Shown here: positions 37,640 to 50,165 of the stretch, piece after piece
How positions within the stretch are numbered: position 1 is the first letter of the stretch
How the letters are laid out: every line of letters begins with the position of its first letter
NCBI RefSeq assembly: GCF_000321225.1
Contig: NW_004450267.1
Coordinates: forward strand, 1,426,621-1,490,620
Source of the DNA: Odobenus rosmarus divergens
Lineage: Eukaryota; Chordata; Mammalia; Carnivora; Odobenidae
Length of the DNA: 64,000 nt
Reading direction: 5' to 3'
Translations under genes and position numbers: made by a program
The notes under the pieces: model-generated
The model's input: only the letters and a program-made list of their open reading frames with translations
The model's database searches: none
Told to the model about the DNA's origin: nothing

Positions 37640-37760
37640 CATTCTCACTATTAACTCCATCTGTGAAACTTTGGATAAGCCCTATTCCTCTTGCTCTCAC
37701 TTTCCTCAGTGGAATAAGGGGTTAGATAGCTGCTCCGATGTTCTATGATCTATGTTCTCA
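37640..37760 (+). repeat. MIR fragment
   Basis: 'aactttggataagccctatt', 'ctcactttcctcagtggaat', 'aaggggttagatagctgctc' follow MIR order. Confidence 0.6.
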
Positions 37761-38109
37761 TCTTTATACCACAAATTGAAAGCTCAAGAAGAGAAAACAT
37801 GGAAGGCTGGGAGGTAGGGGGAATATCCTGCATTTAACTCAGATCTCTTTCTCATTGAGAGCAATACTAGCTAAAAACAAAACAAAACAAAAAAAAGTGA
37901 TTTGATTTCTTTGAATACTAAATAAGGAATTATTTTTAAAAGAAAAACAGTGAGAATTTAAATTCCAAGATTGAAAGCCACTTACAAGAGAAAGGAAATA
38001 TTAGCAAAGGTCTCTGAAAGAGCCCTGACCTTCTGGCTCCCTACTCCTGGCCTTCTCACTATAATCATCACCAAGCTCATGGCCTCCTCCATCTGCAAGT
38101 TTTAGGAAG

Positions 38110-38265
38110 GCAGTGCACTGTTCTGACCATGTGCTAGGACAAAGTACTGGAAATCAAGTTCTGTTTCCAGGACAGCTTTGCTCAGCCAGAGCACCATGGA
38201 GGAGTCTCCTGAGCTTTACTTTTCTCATCTGTCACAGAGGCAACCTTATCTAGTTACTTCCTTAA
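38110..38265 (+). repeat. MIR fragment (diverged)
   Basis: 'ccatgtgctaggacaaagta', 'gagtctcctgagctttactt' and 'ttctcatctgtcacagaggc' are MIR-like. Low similarity overall. Confidence 0.4.
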
Positions 38266-38548
38266 ATCTTTCCACATCAGAAATTTTGGGTTTTTTTTTA
38301 AAGGCAAGTTACTCTGAACAGCGAAATAAGCTCTTGCTTTACTGCTGAAGCATACCAGTCCTTAGTCAAAATAAGCATTCCTTCTCCTTGTTCTGTTTGA
38401 TCTCTGCTGATATGACCTGTTTCTGTGGTTGTCCCAGTGCAGAATGATTTTCAATCTGTTACCATGCTAAACTTACTAATCATGTTTTCTGAAGCACAAA
38501 TGATAAATAACATTTGCCTGAGTTTTATAATTCCCTGGTATTTTTATT

Positions 38549-38732
38549 TTTTTTTTAAGATTTTATTCATTCATTTGAGAGAGAGAGACAGAGAGAGCAC
38601 AAACAGGGGGAAAGGCAGAGGGAGAAGCAGACTCCCTGCCGAGCTGGGAGCCTGACATGGGGCTGGATCCCAAGACCTGCAGATCATGACCTGAGCCAAA
38701 GGCAGACACCTAACCATCTGAGCCCCTCCCCA
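38549..38732 (-). mobile_element. CAN-SINE
   Basis: Reverse orientation: tail 'aagattttattcattcattt' at the left, 'gagagcacaaacagggggaa', 'gatcatgacctgagccaaag', and a degraded head 'catctgagcccctccccagt' at the right. Confidence 0.92.
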
Positions 38733-39107
38733 GTACTTTTAAAAAGAATACTTAAGGAAACAACACACCACAACTGATGCATCTACTTCTTTCAGTTAGC
38801 CCAAGTACTCCTCCAAGTTTTCTTCTTGCCCTTACTGAACACCTCCTTCATGTCTGGCCCTCAGCTGAGTGCTGGGGTTCCAAGGGAAAGAAATCATGAC
38901 CCCAGGATGATGTGGTCATAGCCCTGTCAAGAAGCTCACTCTCATTCTGGGTGGTGATCCAACATAAACTGATGAAAAATAGAAGCCCTCTGGGCTCAAA
39001 TGATATATTTTGTTGTAGTGAGGTGACAGAGAGAAATAACTCACCTTCTTTTGTGTCTTGCTGTGCTCCCTTGGATACAGTGGGAGAAAGTCAAAGTTAA
39101 GTACTGA

Positions 39108-39300
39108 AAACTGATGGTTCTTAAATAGCCATACACATCAGAATCACCTGGAGGGGATTGTTAGAACAGATCACTGGGTCTCACTCTCAGATTTCTGATT
39201 CAGAAGGTAGGAGGTGGGGCCAAGAGCTTGTGTTTCTAACAAGTTCCCAGGTGATGCTGATGTTGCTGATGTGGGGCCCATAGTTGGAGAACCTCTGCTG
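39108..39300 (+). mobile_element. MER5A-type hAT DNA transposon relic
   Basis: Non-autonomous hAT-Charlie element: 'cacatcagaatcacctggag', 'cactctcagatttctgattc', 'aggtggggccaagagcttgt', 'ttcccaggtgatgctgatgt', 'gttggagaacctctgctg', with the terminal inverted repeats still recognisable. A second 3'-end scrap lies at 39368-39415 ('ttcccaggtgtaccaatgtg ... agagccactgg'). Confidence 0.8.
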
Positions 39301-39699
39301 AAAGGAATGATGATGAACTGAGCTAATGAGTCTGGGATGAGGCTCTAGCATTGGTAGGTGTAAAAAGCTTCCCAGGTGTACCAATGTGCAGCCGGGCTAG
39401 AAGAGCCACTGGTTTAGATCAGATGTTACCTCCCCCAAATAACTGCACTTACAAGATAAGCTTTTAAGGTTATGTCTGTTTCTGGGTAGCTTGCTTGATT
39501 AATGATTTCTTTGCTTAAAGGTTCAAACATCTAGGTAAAGTTATGCTTAGGATGACATTTCCCTGAAAAGACTAGAATGCAGCCCGTATTTTCTGATTCC
39601 TGACTACGTACACGGAGCTGTGTCTCCCAACATCGTATTGGGTGCTGGAGAACACAAAGATGGGGACCCACCACAAGCCAGATTGGTGCCGAAGGACAC

Positions 39700-40030
39700 A
39701 AAGATTAATGTATTCATTCAAAAAACATTTCTGAGTTCACAGCATAGTGCCAAGGAGCTCAGGCTTTTCTCTTTTAAAATGGGAGGCAATGGAGGTTTTT
39801 AAGCATGAGAGTAATATGATTTGAATTGCATCTTTGCAGTGTGTGTGTTAGATTCATCAGAAGGACCTTGGAGCAAGAGATGCTGGAGAAAGGGTCATAG
39901 ATAAACAGAGGGAAGAGAAAGAACTCTCTGGGAAAGGAGGAGGAATGAGAAATTATTGAGGCTAGTGCCTGGAGAAAGAAAGCAGCAGAGCTGCAAAGAT
40001 GACAATGAAACCCTGACAATCCCAGTCTCA
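39700..40030 (-). repeat. Old LINE-like relic (tentative)
   Basis: 'attcattcaaaaaacatttc' at the left is like the reverse of an L2 3' end, followed by 'ggaggtttttaagcatgaga' and 'gattcatcagaaggaccttg'. The family is uncertain. Confidence 0.35.
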
Positions 40031-40967
40031 AGATCATTAGGAAAGCAGAAAAGTATTGTTGGTATTACAAGGCATCTGTGAAATATAAGGTGATTAAAGA
40101 GAAAATTGTTTCTTGTTTAAAGAACAAGTTGGGTAGCAGCATTGCCCTTTAGCCAGAAGTTTCAAGGAAAAGCCAGTAGAATTTATAAAGAGTAAGAGAA
40201 TATTTGCTAGTAGCCTCCATTCCAAATTTATTTATTTATTCAGCCTCCATTAATCTGGAAACATTGTTGAATAAAACCCTTCTACTTAAAATCACCAGCA
40301 TCCTTGAACTTCAGGCACTTTCTCCTACTCTCTGCCACTCCCTCATTCAGCTCCATAGGCTGTCTCTCCTGCTTTCCTTTGTCCCTGAATAAATGTATTC
40401 CCTGAATTCTATTCTTCTTTGGCAGTCGGATCACCTCAATTAACCAAAACAATATTTTCTGTAGTGATGAATCCAACCTTTATCTCAAAAACCTACAACT
40501 ATCGTAAGTTTGAATCTCTCATTTCCAATTGCCTTCTGGACATATCTTTTGACTTGTTTCTTAGGCAACTCAAACTGGAGGATTCTATGTTATTCATTTT
40601 CATCTATTGATGAGATCCTACCATTCTTTTAAAAAATCTCAAATATACGATGAAAGTATCTCCGATTCTAACTGGATATGTTTCTCAACTTTGTACTTTC
40701 TTCATTTCTCTGACATTATAATCGTGGTCCATGACCTTCTAATTGAAGTCTCTTACAGATGTTAAAACGATTGAGGACAGGGAGTATGTTCTGTTCATCT
40801 GCATATCCGCTGCCAAAGGCTTGCACTCATCATTTTTTAAATCGATTGGGGAAGGTAAAAACTGCTACAAAGGGCTTATCTTAAGCCCTTTGTAAGTTTC
40901 CTGAAAACTTGCAACCAATCTAGAAGAAGCCATCCCCAGGAAAACAGAATAGATTTGGCTGTCCTTA

Positions 40968-41294
40968 TCAGTTAAGAGGTAGAACCAGGGATTCCTGGTT
41001 TTTTTTACTTCCTGATGCCAGTGCAGTCAGATCACTCACTAATAAGTCTTCTGCTCCAGCCTCAGAAGGAGGCTCAAAAGCCAGAGCAGAGTACCCAGAG
41101 AAGAACAATGTTGCTGCTATAATCAGGCAGACATCACTAAAGAGGAACACATTCATGATGAAGATAGATAATTGATCAGAATCCCAGCAAAAGAAGCTCA
41201 TGTTTGACCAGTACATCATCACAGTGGCATTTGCAGTATCACTAAAGAAGCCCATCTGCATGTCCTTCACCATTTCAGAGCTCCTGGGAACCAC
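40968..41294 (-). other. Unidentified 108-codon open frame, protein-like
   Basis: An open frame of 108 codons with a hydrophobic stretch in the middle (IFIMNVFLFSDVCLIIAATL) and an acidic, small-residue end (SEAGAEDLLVSDLTALASGS). One N-glycosylation-like NATV is near the start and one NMSF follows. I do not recognise it. No splice sites, promoter, CpG island or poly(A) signal were seen around it, so it may be chance, or a remnant of a processed pseudogene or retroelement. Weak support for being a gene. Confidence 0.15.
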
Positions 41295-41929
41295 AGGCCT
41301 CTCTGGCTTTATAAAGCCCTTTTGGAAAAATGAGTTTGGCCTGAGAGAAGCACCTCCATAGAGCTCAACTAAAGCAAGAGAGTGTGGGCCTGGGGGTCAT
41401 AAAGTGTAGGCAACCCTCCTGGGCCACTTTGTACTCAACTGCAACAGTAAGTATATGGGTCTAGTCATATGTGTGAATGTTCTTTGCAGTGGGTCTTCCA
41501 GAATCATACAACATGCAGAAAACCAACATGGGATTGTCTGCCTTTATCACATTCTTATGGATGAGGGCAATCAGATCAGATGTTAGTTCCAAGATTTAAG
41601 CAAAAATGTAAAATTGCCTGAAGGTTTTTATTGAAATAGTAACTTTGTTGACTACAACAGCACCTTCAGTCCACAGACCCAGGCTTTATTCTCTCCTGCT
41701 AACACACATTCTTCTTCTGTCAATACTCTTTATATGGATTTTAGAGCCCCCACTGGTAATTCATCTCAATATTTCTTTATGTCCTATACAATGTAGAGCT
41801 TGTACCCATTCTCAGTGCAACTAAAACAAATGTCGAACTTTTCTCAGTGTAAAGCAGCTTCCCATGAAAATCCTTGTTAAACTACTCTTTAATCTTTCTT
41901 TTGTGGAATCAGAATATTCCCATTTTCTT

Positions 41930-42300
41930 GGATCATTCAGTCAACAAATATATAGTGATTTCCTGGTATGTTCTGGACATCATGTTATGCATAAGGAAAC
42001 AATGGTGAGCAAAACCAGATCTGGTTCTTGCCAGAACTGAGCTCAGAGTCTAGTGGTGGGAGAGCCAGATGGGAATCAAATAATCACACAAGTTAAATGT
42101 GAAATTGCATCTGTGAAGAAGGAAAAGGACACGGTTGTGTGTGACTGTAATACAAGCAGAGGGCAGTCAGGGAAATCTTTGCTGAAGAAGTAAATGTTGA
42201 GCTGAAGTCCAAGGGCTGAGAATAAAGGTAACTAAGTAAACAGTTTTACAGGTAAGGGGGACAGTGTGTAAGAAGACTTTGTGGTGTGAGAGTGTAAAGA
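41930..42300 (-). repeat. Old LINE (L2-like) relic
   Basis: 'tcattcagtcaacaaatata', 'ttctggacatcatgttatgc', 'aacaatggtgagcaaaacca', 'gagctcagagtctagtggtg' is the reverse-complement order of an L2 3' end. The later part is more diverged. Confidence 0.5.
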
Positions 42301-43299
42301 ATAAGAGGAAACTTTTTAAGATTGAAAGAAATATTGTCTTTGTTACAAGAGCAATAGGGAACCTAAAGGTTTAAAAGAGTTGTTGAGATAAAATGAAAAA
42401 AATTTGCATTTTGAAAAGTCACTCTGACTGCAATCTTGGAAAATATCAAGGGAAGGGAGCATGTGGTCCCAGGCTAGACTGTTTGGGAATATTTTGCAGT
42501 AGTCTAGGCAAAAGAAATAAGATTAAAGGGGTGGCAGTGTAGTAATTACTGAGTCGGCAGAGCAGTTTGGGGTGGGAACTACAGAATGAGTCAACAGTGA
42601 TCTCCAGGTTTCTGGAATAATGGGGTAGTCTAAATACCATTCACTGAACAGGGCAATATTGCCAACAGATACCTTAGGAATAAGATCACAAGTTTGAATT
42701 TTTATGTGTTGAGCTTCAAGATTTTCTTTCACCAACCCTCTTCTTTTTCCTAGTTTTTAAGCATCTTTCAAAATTTTTCTTCTGGAATCACTATAAATTA
42801 AAAAGAAAGGGGGCACAAAGATATAGAGCAGCATCTCTTTAAATCTTCTGTTTTGCAGATGGCAAGAGGATTTCAAACATCTGCCACATTTGAAAATCCA
42901 ACTCTATTTACCATTCTAATACATGTTAATCACTCAACAAATTGAAAATAAAACAAATTATGCCTTACTCACTAGCCATACCATCATCAGTTCGTATGAG
43001 CATCCACTGTGAGTCTGACAACATTTCTCCATCCCATAAAATATTATATACTAACTTGATAATGTATTTGACTTATAGGTTTACTTAAATTTTAATGTAT
43101 ATAGCATCTCTCTCCAAGTTAAGTGTAAGCTCACTGATGGTAGAAACCACATCCTATATTTCTAACACATTGTAGAAAATGCTCCTCAATCCAGGTACAA
43201 TAAATATCATACATTTCCCAATCCCTGACACTGTTGGGCATTGGTAAGGGTATAAGGGTATAAGGCAAAATAAAGAGAAAATTGCCTTTGAGTAGTTGA

Positions 43300-43400
43300 A
43301 TTCCAAAGCCAGTATTGCTACTTAACTAGCTGGGCAAAAGTGGGCAAATTAGTTCACTTCCCTGAGCTCCAGGTCCCTCAATAATTAATCTCTGATGATT
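43300..43400 (+). repeat. MIR fragment
   Basis: 'ttgctacttaactagctggg', 'caaattagttcacttccctg', 'agctccaggtccctcaataa' match the MIR core. Confidence 0.6.
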
Positions 43401-43554
43401 CAGTTCAATGGGATCCTGTATCTTAATGCATAAGAACTTGTCAGAGAAGACATAACAGCTTTCTTTATTTTTCTTGAGTAAATATTGAATAAATAAGGGC
43501 ATGAATGAATGGATATCTGAGTGAGTGAAGCTGAGGGAGGATGTAGTGAGTAGA

Positions 43555-43690
43555 AAGGGTATTAATTATGTAGTTAAGGAACTGGGATCCTAACCCCAGT
43601 TCAGCCACTGACACACTCTCTGATCCTAGGTGAGTCTCTTTTTTTTTTGTGCCTTGGTTTCCTCCCCTAGTAAACCTCTCCCAGTGATGC
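43555..43690 (+). repeat. MIR fragment
   Basis: 'cagttcagccactgacacac', 'gatcctaggtgagtctcttt' and 'gtgccttggtttcctcccct' are MIR core wording, interrupted by a T-run. Confidence 0.65.
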
Positions 43691-45605
43691 TGCACATTTT
43701 TTTGACACCCTATCGTCATAGCCCCAGAGCCAGGGAGCCACAGGGAGAAGCTCTTTACTTAACTATACCCCTTTGAGAATAAAGAGAGGGACCATAATGA
43801 GGGAGCATTGTTCATTTCCAGTGTGAAAAGACCTCTTCAAATGGGAAATGACAGCACTCAGATTCCTCCCTTTGATCCACTCTGTGTTGCTTTCTTCTTC
43901 TCTTTGTGCAAGGGATAGCAAGAGAAAATCTACTTTAGGAGATGCAATTGTTTAACAAGTGAGTCCTCAGTGATTCTAAAGCCAGAACCTTGTGGGGCAA
44001 AGATGGGCAGGTACCAATTACTGCACAAAGATTGTCCTGGGATTCTAGAAATAACTCCAACCATTACAGAATTTCCCTGTTCATAGTTCAAAGGTCTGCA
44101 GTTGTACCAAATTATATTCCCTAGATCCCATTAACTCAATACAACTTTTCCTGAGAAAGACAATAAAAGGCTTTTTGCTGACTCCCCTTAACCCACCAAT
44201 TGTATGTACATTTTAGAAGCCTAATTTCAATGTACTGTATATTACATAGATCAAAATTAGAGTGTCACTGAATGGTGTCAAAATAACGCTGCCAGGTAAT
44301 TGAAATGAGCCCTATGTCAAAAACCCCTAATTCTTACCAGATAGAAAAAACAGAAGCCACATGGTCTATCATTAAGCTGAAAGGGTGACTTTTATTTGGG
44401 AAGATTGGATTTTAGCTAAGACCTATTACAGAGAAATTCAGACATTTGCAATGACATCCATCCTCTTTGTAACACGTGTAAGCATTATAGTTACTCCCAG
44501 TTGAACTTAACTGCAACTTTCTTCGCTCTGGGCAGCTCTATCATGGTAGCTCCTAAATCCACAGTCACAGTCTGAATGGAATATTCTTTGTTTCTCTTAT
44601 ATAAAAATCTTCCCAAAAATATAGATGATACTATATAAGATACATATTTTTTTAAAAAGATAAATAACTTGAACTATTATAGGACAGTATTAAGGAGTAG
44701 GGCTGGAAAGATTGATGTCGAGTTCTGAATACTTAGCTTAGTATCCAACTTTATCTTCCAGGCTACTGAACATTTTGAAAAGCAGGGTGCAACCTATTAG
44801 CATTCTGCTTTAGGAAGTGCAGCTGATAATTTCATTTTGGCTTAATGCTTCAAATGACGCTTTATTTAGGACCTGAGTTCAAAATTTATCTCAATATTCT
44901 TTGTAAGCTTACAAAACAAAAATTGTTTTAAACATTTCTAGTTCAGCATAATCTACATTATGGTGTGGACTTTGCTTTACCCTTCATGCTCACATGTAAG
45001 GGATTTGCTTCATACAAAATTAGTCTGGTTGAAAACCCCGCCCTCACGGTAAGGGTTGCTATATGATGTACTTGCAAGGCTCTGTAGCTTATGGGAATTA
45101 GGAGAGCAGCAAGTGGAGCAGGACGGTGTTGACAGGGTTCAAACATAATCGCTAAGAAGCATGGGTACTGAGGGAGGCAGTACTGGCACAATGCCAGGCA
45201 TCAGGCTCATCCAGGGACTCACAGATCTGTTTCCAAATTCAGAGACCATAGCTTCCAGGAGTTCCAAGAAGTCCCTGTAGTGTCTTAATAAAGCAATATG
45301 ATTTTACTGGATCACAGACATTTGCATGAACTTTAATGAATTGATTGTGAGAAAAAAATGACCATCAATCTGGCTGCCTTGAGTTCTTTAGCCAAACCCT
45401 AGAACTTGGACCAGCACGCCACAGCCCGCATTCCCTCCAGTGCTGTTTAATCTGACCTTGAGAGCTGACCTTGGAAAAAGGGCAAGAGATATTTGATTCA
45501 GGGTCTTTGAATCTGAATTCACCGTCTACCACCTTCCTTCTCTCTTCTTCCCTCCCAATATTTCCCATTCATGTGTTTATTAGGATTACATGTTCTTCAC
45601 TCTCA

Positions 45606-45655
45606 GACCTCATTTCTTTTTTCTTTTTTGTCTTTTTTTTTTCTTTTTTTCCCTC
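45606..45655 (+). repeat. T-rich / CT-rich tract
   Basis: A run of TTTTCTTTTTTG-like sequence about 50 bases long. The frames through it are repeat artefacts. Confidence 0.8.
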
Positions 45656-45910
45656 TTGCCTTCATATAAGCCTGTTTTTGTGTTCAAAATTGATCCTAAC
45701 CTTTTTCTGGAACAGAATAATGTTGACCTTCAGCATTTAGACAAGACTGGAACAAGGGGAAAAAGAGCAGAGTATACTGTCATTCTTCATGTTCTAAGAA
45801 CAATTCAAACAAGCCTGTTCCATAATGCTGACAGGATCTCCCCAGCTTCGGCTTTTGAACACACCTTCACCAGGGCTAGCTTGCCAGGCCTGGAGGCCAG
45901 GAATGGTCGG

Positions 45911-45929
45911 AGAGCGCCACCTCGTGGAC
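45911..45929 (-). promoter_or_regulatory. CTCF-like motif
   Basis: The minus strand reads GTCCACGAGGTGGCGCTCT, matching the CTCF core CCASYAGRKGGCRS at all but one position. It sits in sequence that I cannot assign to a repeat. Orientation points toward FGF12. Confidence 0.5.
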
Positions 45930-46389
45930 TCAGTGGAAAATGCTTCATTCTGTGGATGAGTCTGAGTTACAGTTTAACTCTCAGAACACGTTTAAGAAAA
46001 CTGTATTTTAAAATGCTGTGAACACCTTCCAGTCACTGAAGCAAAACCTGAATTTATGAATTCTCTGTCCTAGGTATTCTCCGAGTAGCAGCAGAAATAT
46101 CTGTACAATGAATCTGTCCTCGAGAAAATTTAAGGTGAAGGACAACCCTAGCTTGCCTTCTTTAAATAAGAGATTTGGAGCAGTCAGAAATTCAAAGAAA
46201 ATGGAGCACTAATTATGCAGATCACATTCAAACTAAAATTTACATAGTATCTGAGCAGTAAATTCCACCCATGCTTTAAAGTAGAGACTAATTACTGCTC
46301 TTCCATTAAATCTTCCCTCAGGAAATCGCTCCTTTCCTTGGAACCAACATCCATTTTACAAAAACATTACCTTTTCATATTCAACATCA

Positions 46390-46565
46390 GCAGTTGTCAA
46401 AGGAATGGCTTATGGACGATTTACATTGAAATCACCTATAATGTTTTTTTAAAGTGCGTGTTTCTTGGCCCTACCCTACATCAATTAAATCAGAATTTCT
46501 AGGCCTGGAACCTAGAAATGGGCATTTAAAGTCAGCCCAGCAGCTGATTCTCTCGCATACTGAGT
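46390..46565 (+). mobile_element. MER5A/B-type hAT relic
   Basis: 'cagcagttgtcaaaggaatg', 'ttacattgaaatcacctata', 'cttggccctaccctacatca', 'attaaatcagaatttctagg' follow MER5 order. The right end is diverged. Confidence 0.65.
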
Positions 46566-46669
46566 ACTCCAGTCAAAGACCCCAAGAGTTGAATCTTGCT
46601 TTTGCTTCCCTTGCCAGAGGAGACATATCTAGAAAAACGTTGGTACAGCTGATGTCAAAGAAATGACTG

Positions 46670-46925
46670 CCTATGTTTTCTTCCAGGAAGTTTATGATTT
46701 CAGGTGTTACACTTAGGTTTTTAACCCACTTTGTGTTTATTTTTGTGTATGACAGAAAGTGGTCCAGTTCCATTCTTTTGCATGTGGCTGTCCAGGGTTT
46801 CCAGCACCATTTGTTGAAGAGACTGTCGTTTTCCCCATTGCATATTCTTGTCTCTTTTGTTGTAAATTAATTGACCATAAAAGTGTGGATTTATTTCTGG
46901 ACTCTCTACTCTGTTCCAATGATCT
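46670..46925 (-). mobile_element. L1 ORF2 segment, inverted 5' part of insertion
   Basis: Plus-strand wording is the antisense of L1 ORF2: 'cttaggtttttaacccactt', 'gtggtccagttccattcttt', 'tgtccagggtttccagcacc', 'atttgttgaagagactgtcg'. It abuts a sense L1 3' end at about 46930, the arrangement left by twin priming. Confidence 0.85.
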
Positions 46926-46929
46926 AAGG

Positions 46930-47325
46930 AATATTAGCCGTAAAAAAATGAGATCTTGCCATTTGCAGCAATATGCATGGACCTAGAGAATATGATGTTA
47001 AGTGAAATAAGTCAATCAGAGAAAGAAAAATACCATATGATTTCACTCACATGTGAAATTTAAGAAACAAAACAAATGAACAAGGAGGAAAAAAGAGACA
47101 GAAAAAAAAAAAACAGACTCTTAAATATAGAGAACAAACTGGTGGTCACCAGAGGGGAGGTGTGTGGGGGGGAATAGATAAAGGGTTAAGAAGTACACTT
47201 ATCTTGATGAGCACTGAGAAATGTATAGAATTGTTGAATCATTACATCATACACCGGAAAGTAATATTACACTGTATGTTAATTATATTTGAATAAAAAA
47301 TAAACTTAAAAAAATAAAGACCTCA
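46930..47325 (+). mobile_element. L1 3' end, sense part of the same insertion
   Basis: Sense ORF2-end and 3' UTR: 'agcaatatgcatggacctag', 'gtgaaataagtcaatcagag', 'tgatttcactcacatgtgaa', 'gtggtcaccagaggggaggt', 'tgttaattatatttgaataa', ending in an A-rich tail. Non-coding. Confidence 0.88.
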
Positions 47326-47414
47326 ATACTCTGCATTTGATCCAGACATTAGGTAATATAGGAAGTGATTTGACCTTGTTCCTGCATATTAGCCTGCATA
47401 TTAGTTTTTCATAG

Positions 47415-47660
47415 CCCAGCTTCTTGGAACACCTTGTCCAGGAAGCTTCCCCAATTCATTCCAGAAAATTCAAACAGATGCCTTCTCCTCTGAGTCCTTC
47501 AGTCTAGTCACATCCTGATACATGCTAGAAAGTAGTCATTTTATTCCACCTTTATATTTTAGCTCAGCAGAGGTCTGTGTTTTTGCTGAGATGTCCTGGA
47601 AGGTGGGGAGGGTCTCACTCATCTCTTTAGGGGACCCTGCAACCCAACATGCATCAGCAT
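47415..47660 (+). repeat. L2 LINE 3' end relic
   Basis: 'ttggaacaccttgtccagga', 'agcttccccaattcattcca' and later 'ggtggggagggtctcactca' follow the L2 3' end, diverged. Confidence 0.5.
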
Positions 47661-50004
47661 ATTGCAGATGACAAGGTTTAAAGAGTTCATCCCATTATTG
47701 GAATCTTTCTGCTAAAAATAGCCAAGCAAGAAGACTTGCAGCATGGTCACTACAAAATAGTTCCCCCCCTACCCCAGCTTAGAAGCACCAAACTGACTGT
47801 CCTCAGTGGAATAGAGACAGTGCCCTCATACCCACTCAGGCAGTGAGCCTGCAGGTACCCAGACACACCAATCATGTTGCAACTGCTTGGCTCTCTGCAG
47901 TGCCCCAGGAATTCTGAGCGACAAAGGAGGCAGTCATCTGTTCCACAGCCTAGCAATTGTGTCATTAAACAAATTGGTCCATAACGTCAAAAGAGGCATT
48001 CTCTGTGACAGCCAAGTGATATAATTTGTCTTGATTCCAGACACAGGAAGCATCTGTCTGGAATCCATGCATCTCATTTGATGTTGCAGGTTTATCTACA
48101 GAAAAGTGAGACTATAGCCAGACACTGAACGCAAGTATAAACATTAAGTGACTACTTAAAAAAGCTGTAGTTTTGCCTTTTTGGCACAAATGAGTGGAAA
48201 CTTTTTCTAAATTCCATTGCTTTATACAACATGAAAACCACGACTTGTTATTGTCTAGACAAAACTGCTTTCAGAACAGGCACATCAACTGGCCGAACTA
48301 CTGGAACATAACAATAGTTCCAGGTTAAACACAGAGTTCATTTGGCTCAACACGTCTGTTTCTAATAGAGATGCCTTACAGAAATAATAATGTTTATTGG
48401 GCACCAACTCATGCCATGAGCCATTAGATGCTATGGAATTCAAAGGAAGGAGGTATGTATCACACTGGGTAATTCAGGGATGGTCTGACAGAATAAATCA
48501 AGTTTTATGCAGGCCTGGAAGGATGCACAGTTTAGGGAGTCAAGGCAAGACAGAGCACAAATAGCAGCCAACAAGCACAGCCGTTCCTCCCTCTCTACCC
48601 ACCCCCATTTCCTTTCTAGCGAGGTCAGCATCCGCTGGTATAACCCTTCCAGCACCAGTTCTCAGCTGACTGGCATCCTTGCCTGGAATGATCTTTTCCT
48701 CCACCCCACCCAGCAACCCACTACCAAGGCATACGTGGGCTTGCACCACCTCTGCAATCCTCACCTCAAACATCCAGCTCTGACTCCTTTCCTCTTATCC
48801 TCCTAGTACGTCCTTCCACCACTCCTCAGCAATTCCTCAGTCTTCCTGAAATTCACCATCCATTGTTCTCCCCACTCTCCAGCATCCCGTAAGACCTCTT
48901 CCCAATGGCAGACTTCTAGTCTTTGCCATCTTGGCTTCCAGAAATAATTCTGCCCCTTTAGACCAGAGGGGGTCTTCCTGCGCTATATACTTTTGTAATA
49001 CTCTGGATTTCTCCCATCTTCAACCTAACCACCCTTCAGGACAATTACTTATGTTTTGCCTTCCCCAGGTGAGGGAATGGGAACCGAGAAAACAGAAATC
49101 ATTGCCATTCTTATCGGATGCTGTGTATCTAGAGTGTTTGGCAAATAACTGGTACTTAAAAAATCATTCATTGAATCAATAAACAAAATGATAAAGTCTA
49201 ATATGGGCAAAGTATAGGGAAGGCTTGCGGTAGCAGGGAAAAATCAGGCTAGAAAGTCAGGTTGGAGCCATTTTCCAGAGTTCTTGAGCATTCAGATAAA
49301 TTGGCTTTGTTTATTGTCTAGGTAATGAGAAAACTGGGGGGGGGCCTTCAAAGATTAAGAGGCTCCCCCAAATATTCATTTTCTCAATAACTAGTACCAT
49401 TGATTAGTAAAAGCATTTATACGTTTCTTGCAGGAAATCTGAAAAATTTAGTGAAGTAGGAAGAAGCAGGAAGAAGAAAAGTAACCCATTTCTACAGTAC
49501 TGCTATTTGATGCTTTCTTCCCCCCGTAATTTTCTAGACATTTGTTTTACATTGTGGGGATAATGTAACGCAGTCAAACTTGGGCTCTACTCTGTTTCCC
49601 CTCAACATTGTAAATTAAGCACTTCTTTCTTATTTAAAAACCTTTAGTAAGCTTCTTTCAATGGCTATTTAATATTCAGTCATATTACTATACTTTTTTA
49701 CTTACAATTTCTCTATTTCTAAAAACTTATGTTTTTAACCACTTTTATATTTTTATTGACATGTTACATAGTTGGGTACCTAAATCTTATCTGTTCTGCT
49801 CTATGAAATTTACAAATATCTCCCCCCACATAAGTACTACTGAGATCAAGTACTTAATGTTACCAGCACCCAAAATCCTCCCATATGTTCTTTTCCAGAA
49901 AATATCCCCCAAAGATATTTGTCTGACTTATAGCACCATAAATGAGTTTTGCCTGTTTTTGAACTTCACAGACTTTGTGCCTGACTTCTTTGGCTCGACA
50001 TTAT

Positions 50005-50165
50005 GTCTGCAAGATTCATCCATGCTGTTGCTTCATTCACTGTAACTTCTTTAAAGTATGTTTCTTTGTAAGTATACCACACTACATTTATCCATCCCAC
50101 GGTGATGGACATATGGTTTGTTTCCAGGTTGAGACTATTACAAATAAGTTTCTATGATTATCTAT
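50005..50165 (-). mobile_element. L1 ORF2/3' segment, antisense
   Basis: Plus-strand wording 'aagattcatccatgctgttg', 'taccacactacatttatcca', 'ggtgatggacatatggtttg', 'ttgagactattacaaataag' is the antisense of the L1 ORF2 3' end. Its left boundary is unclear. Confidence 0.7.

Larger units (their letters stand above)
35241..45910. other. Flank 35.2-45.9 kb: remaining gaps without recognised features
   Basis: Nothing is recognised at 35245-36610, 37470-37635, 38740-39105, 39420-39695, 40035-40965, 41300-41925, 42305-43295 and 43695-45600. An A-rich patch lies at 35730-35780. The long repeat-poor stretch 43700-45900 would be a reasonable place to look for conserved non-coding sequence. Confidence 0.5.

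Noticed and set aside
38185..38205. REST/NRSF-like site 'agcaccatggaggag'
   Set aside because: Only the left half fits the RE1 consensus; the right half (gacagcgcc) is absent. Also within MIR-like sequence.
45590..46021. 143-codon plus-strand frame
   Set aside because: It starts in a T-rich tract (poly-Phe) and runs through non-repeat sequence without start context or homology. It also covers the CTCF-like site.
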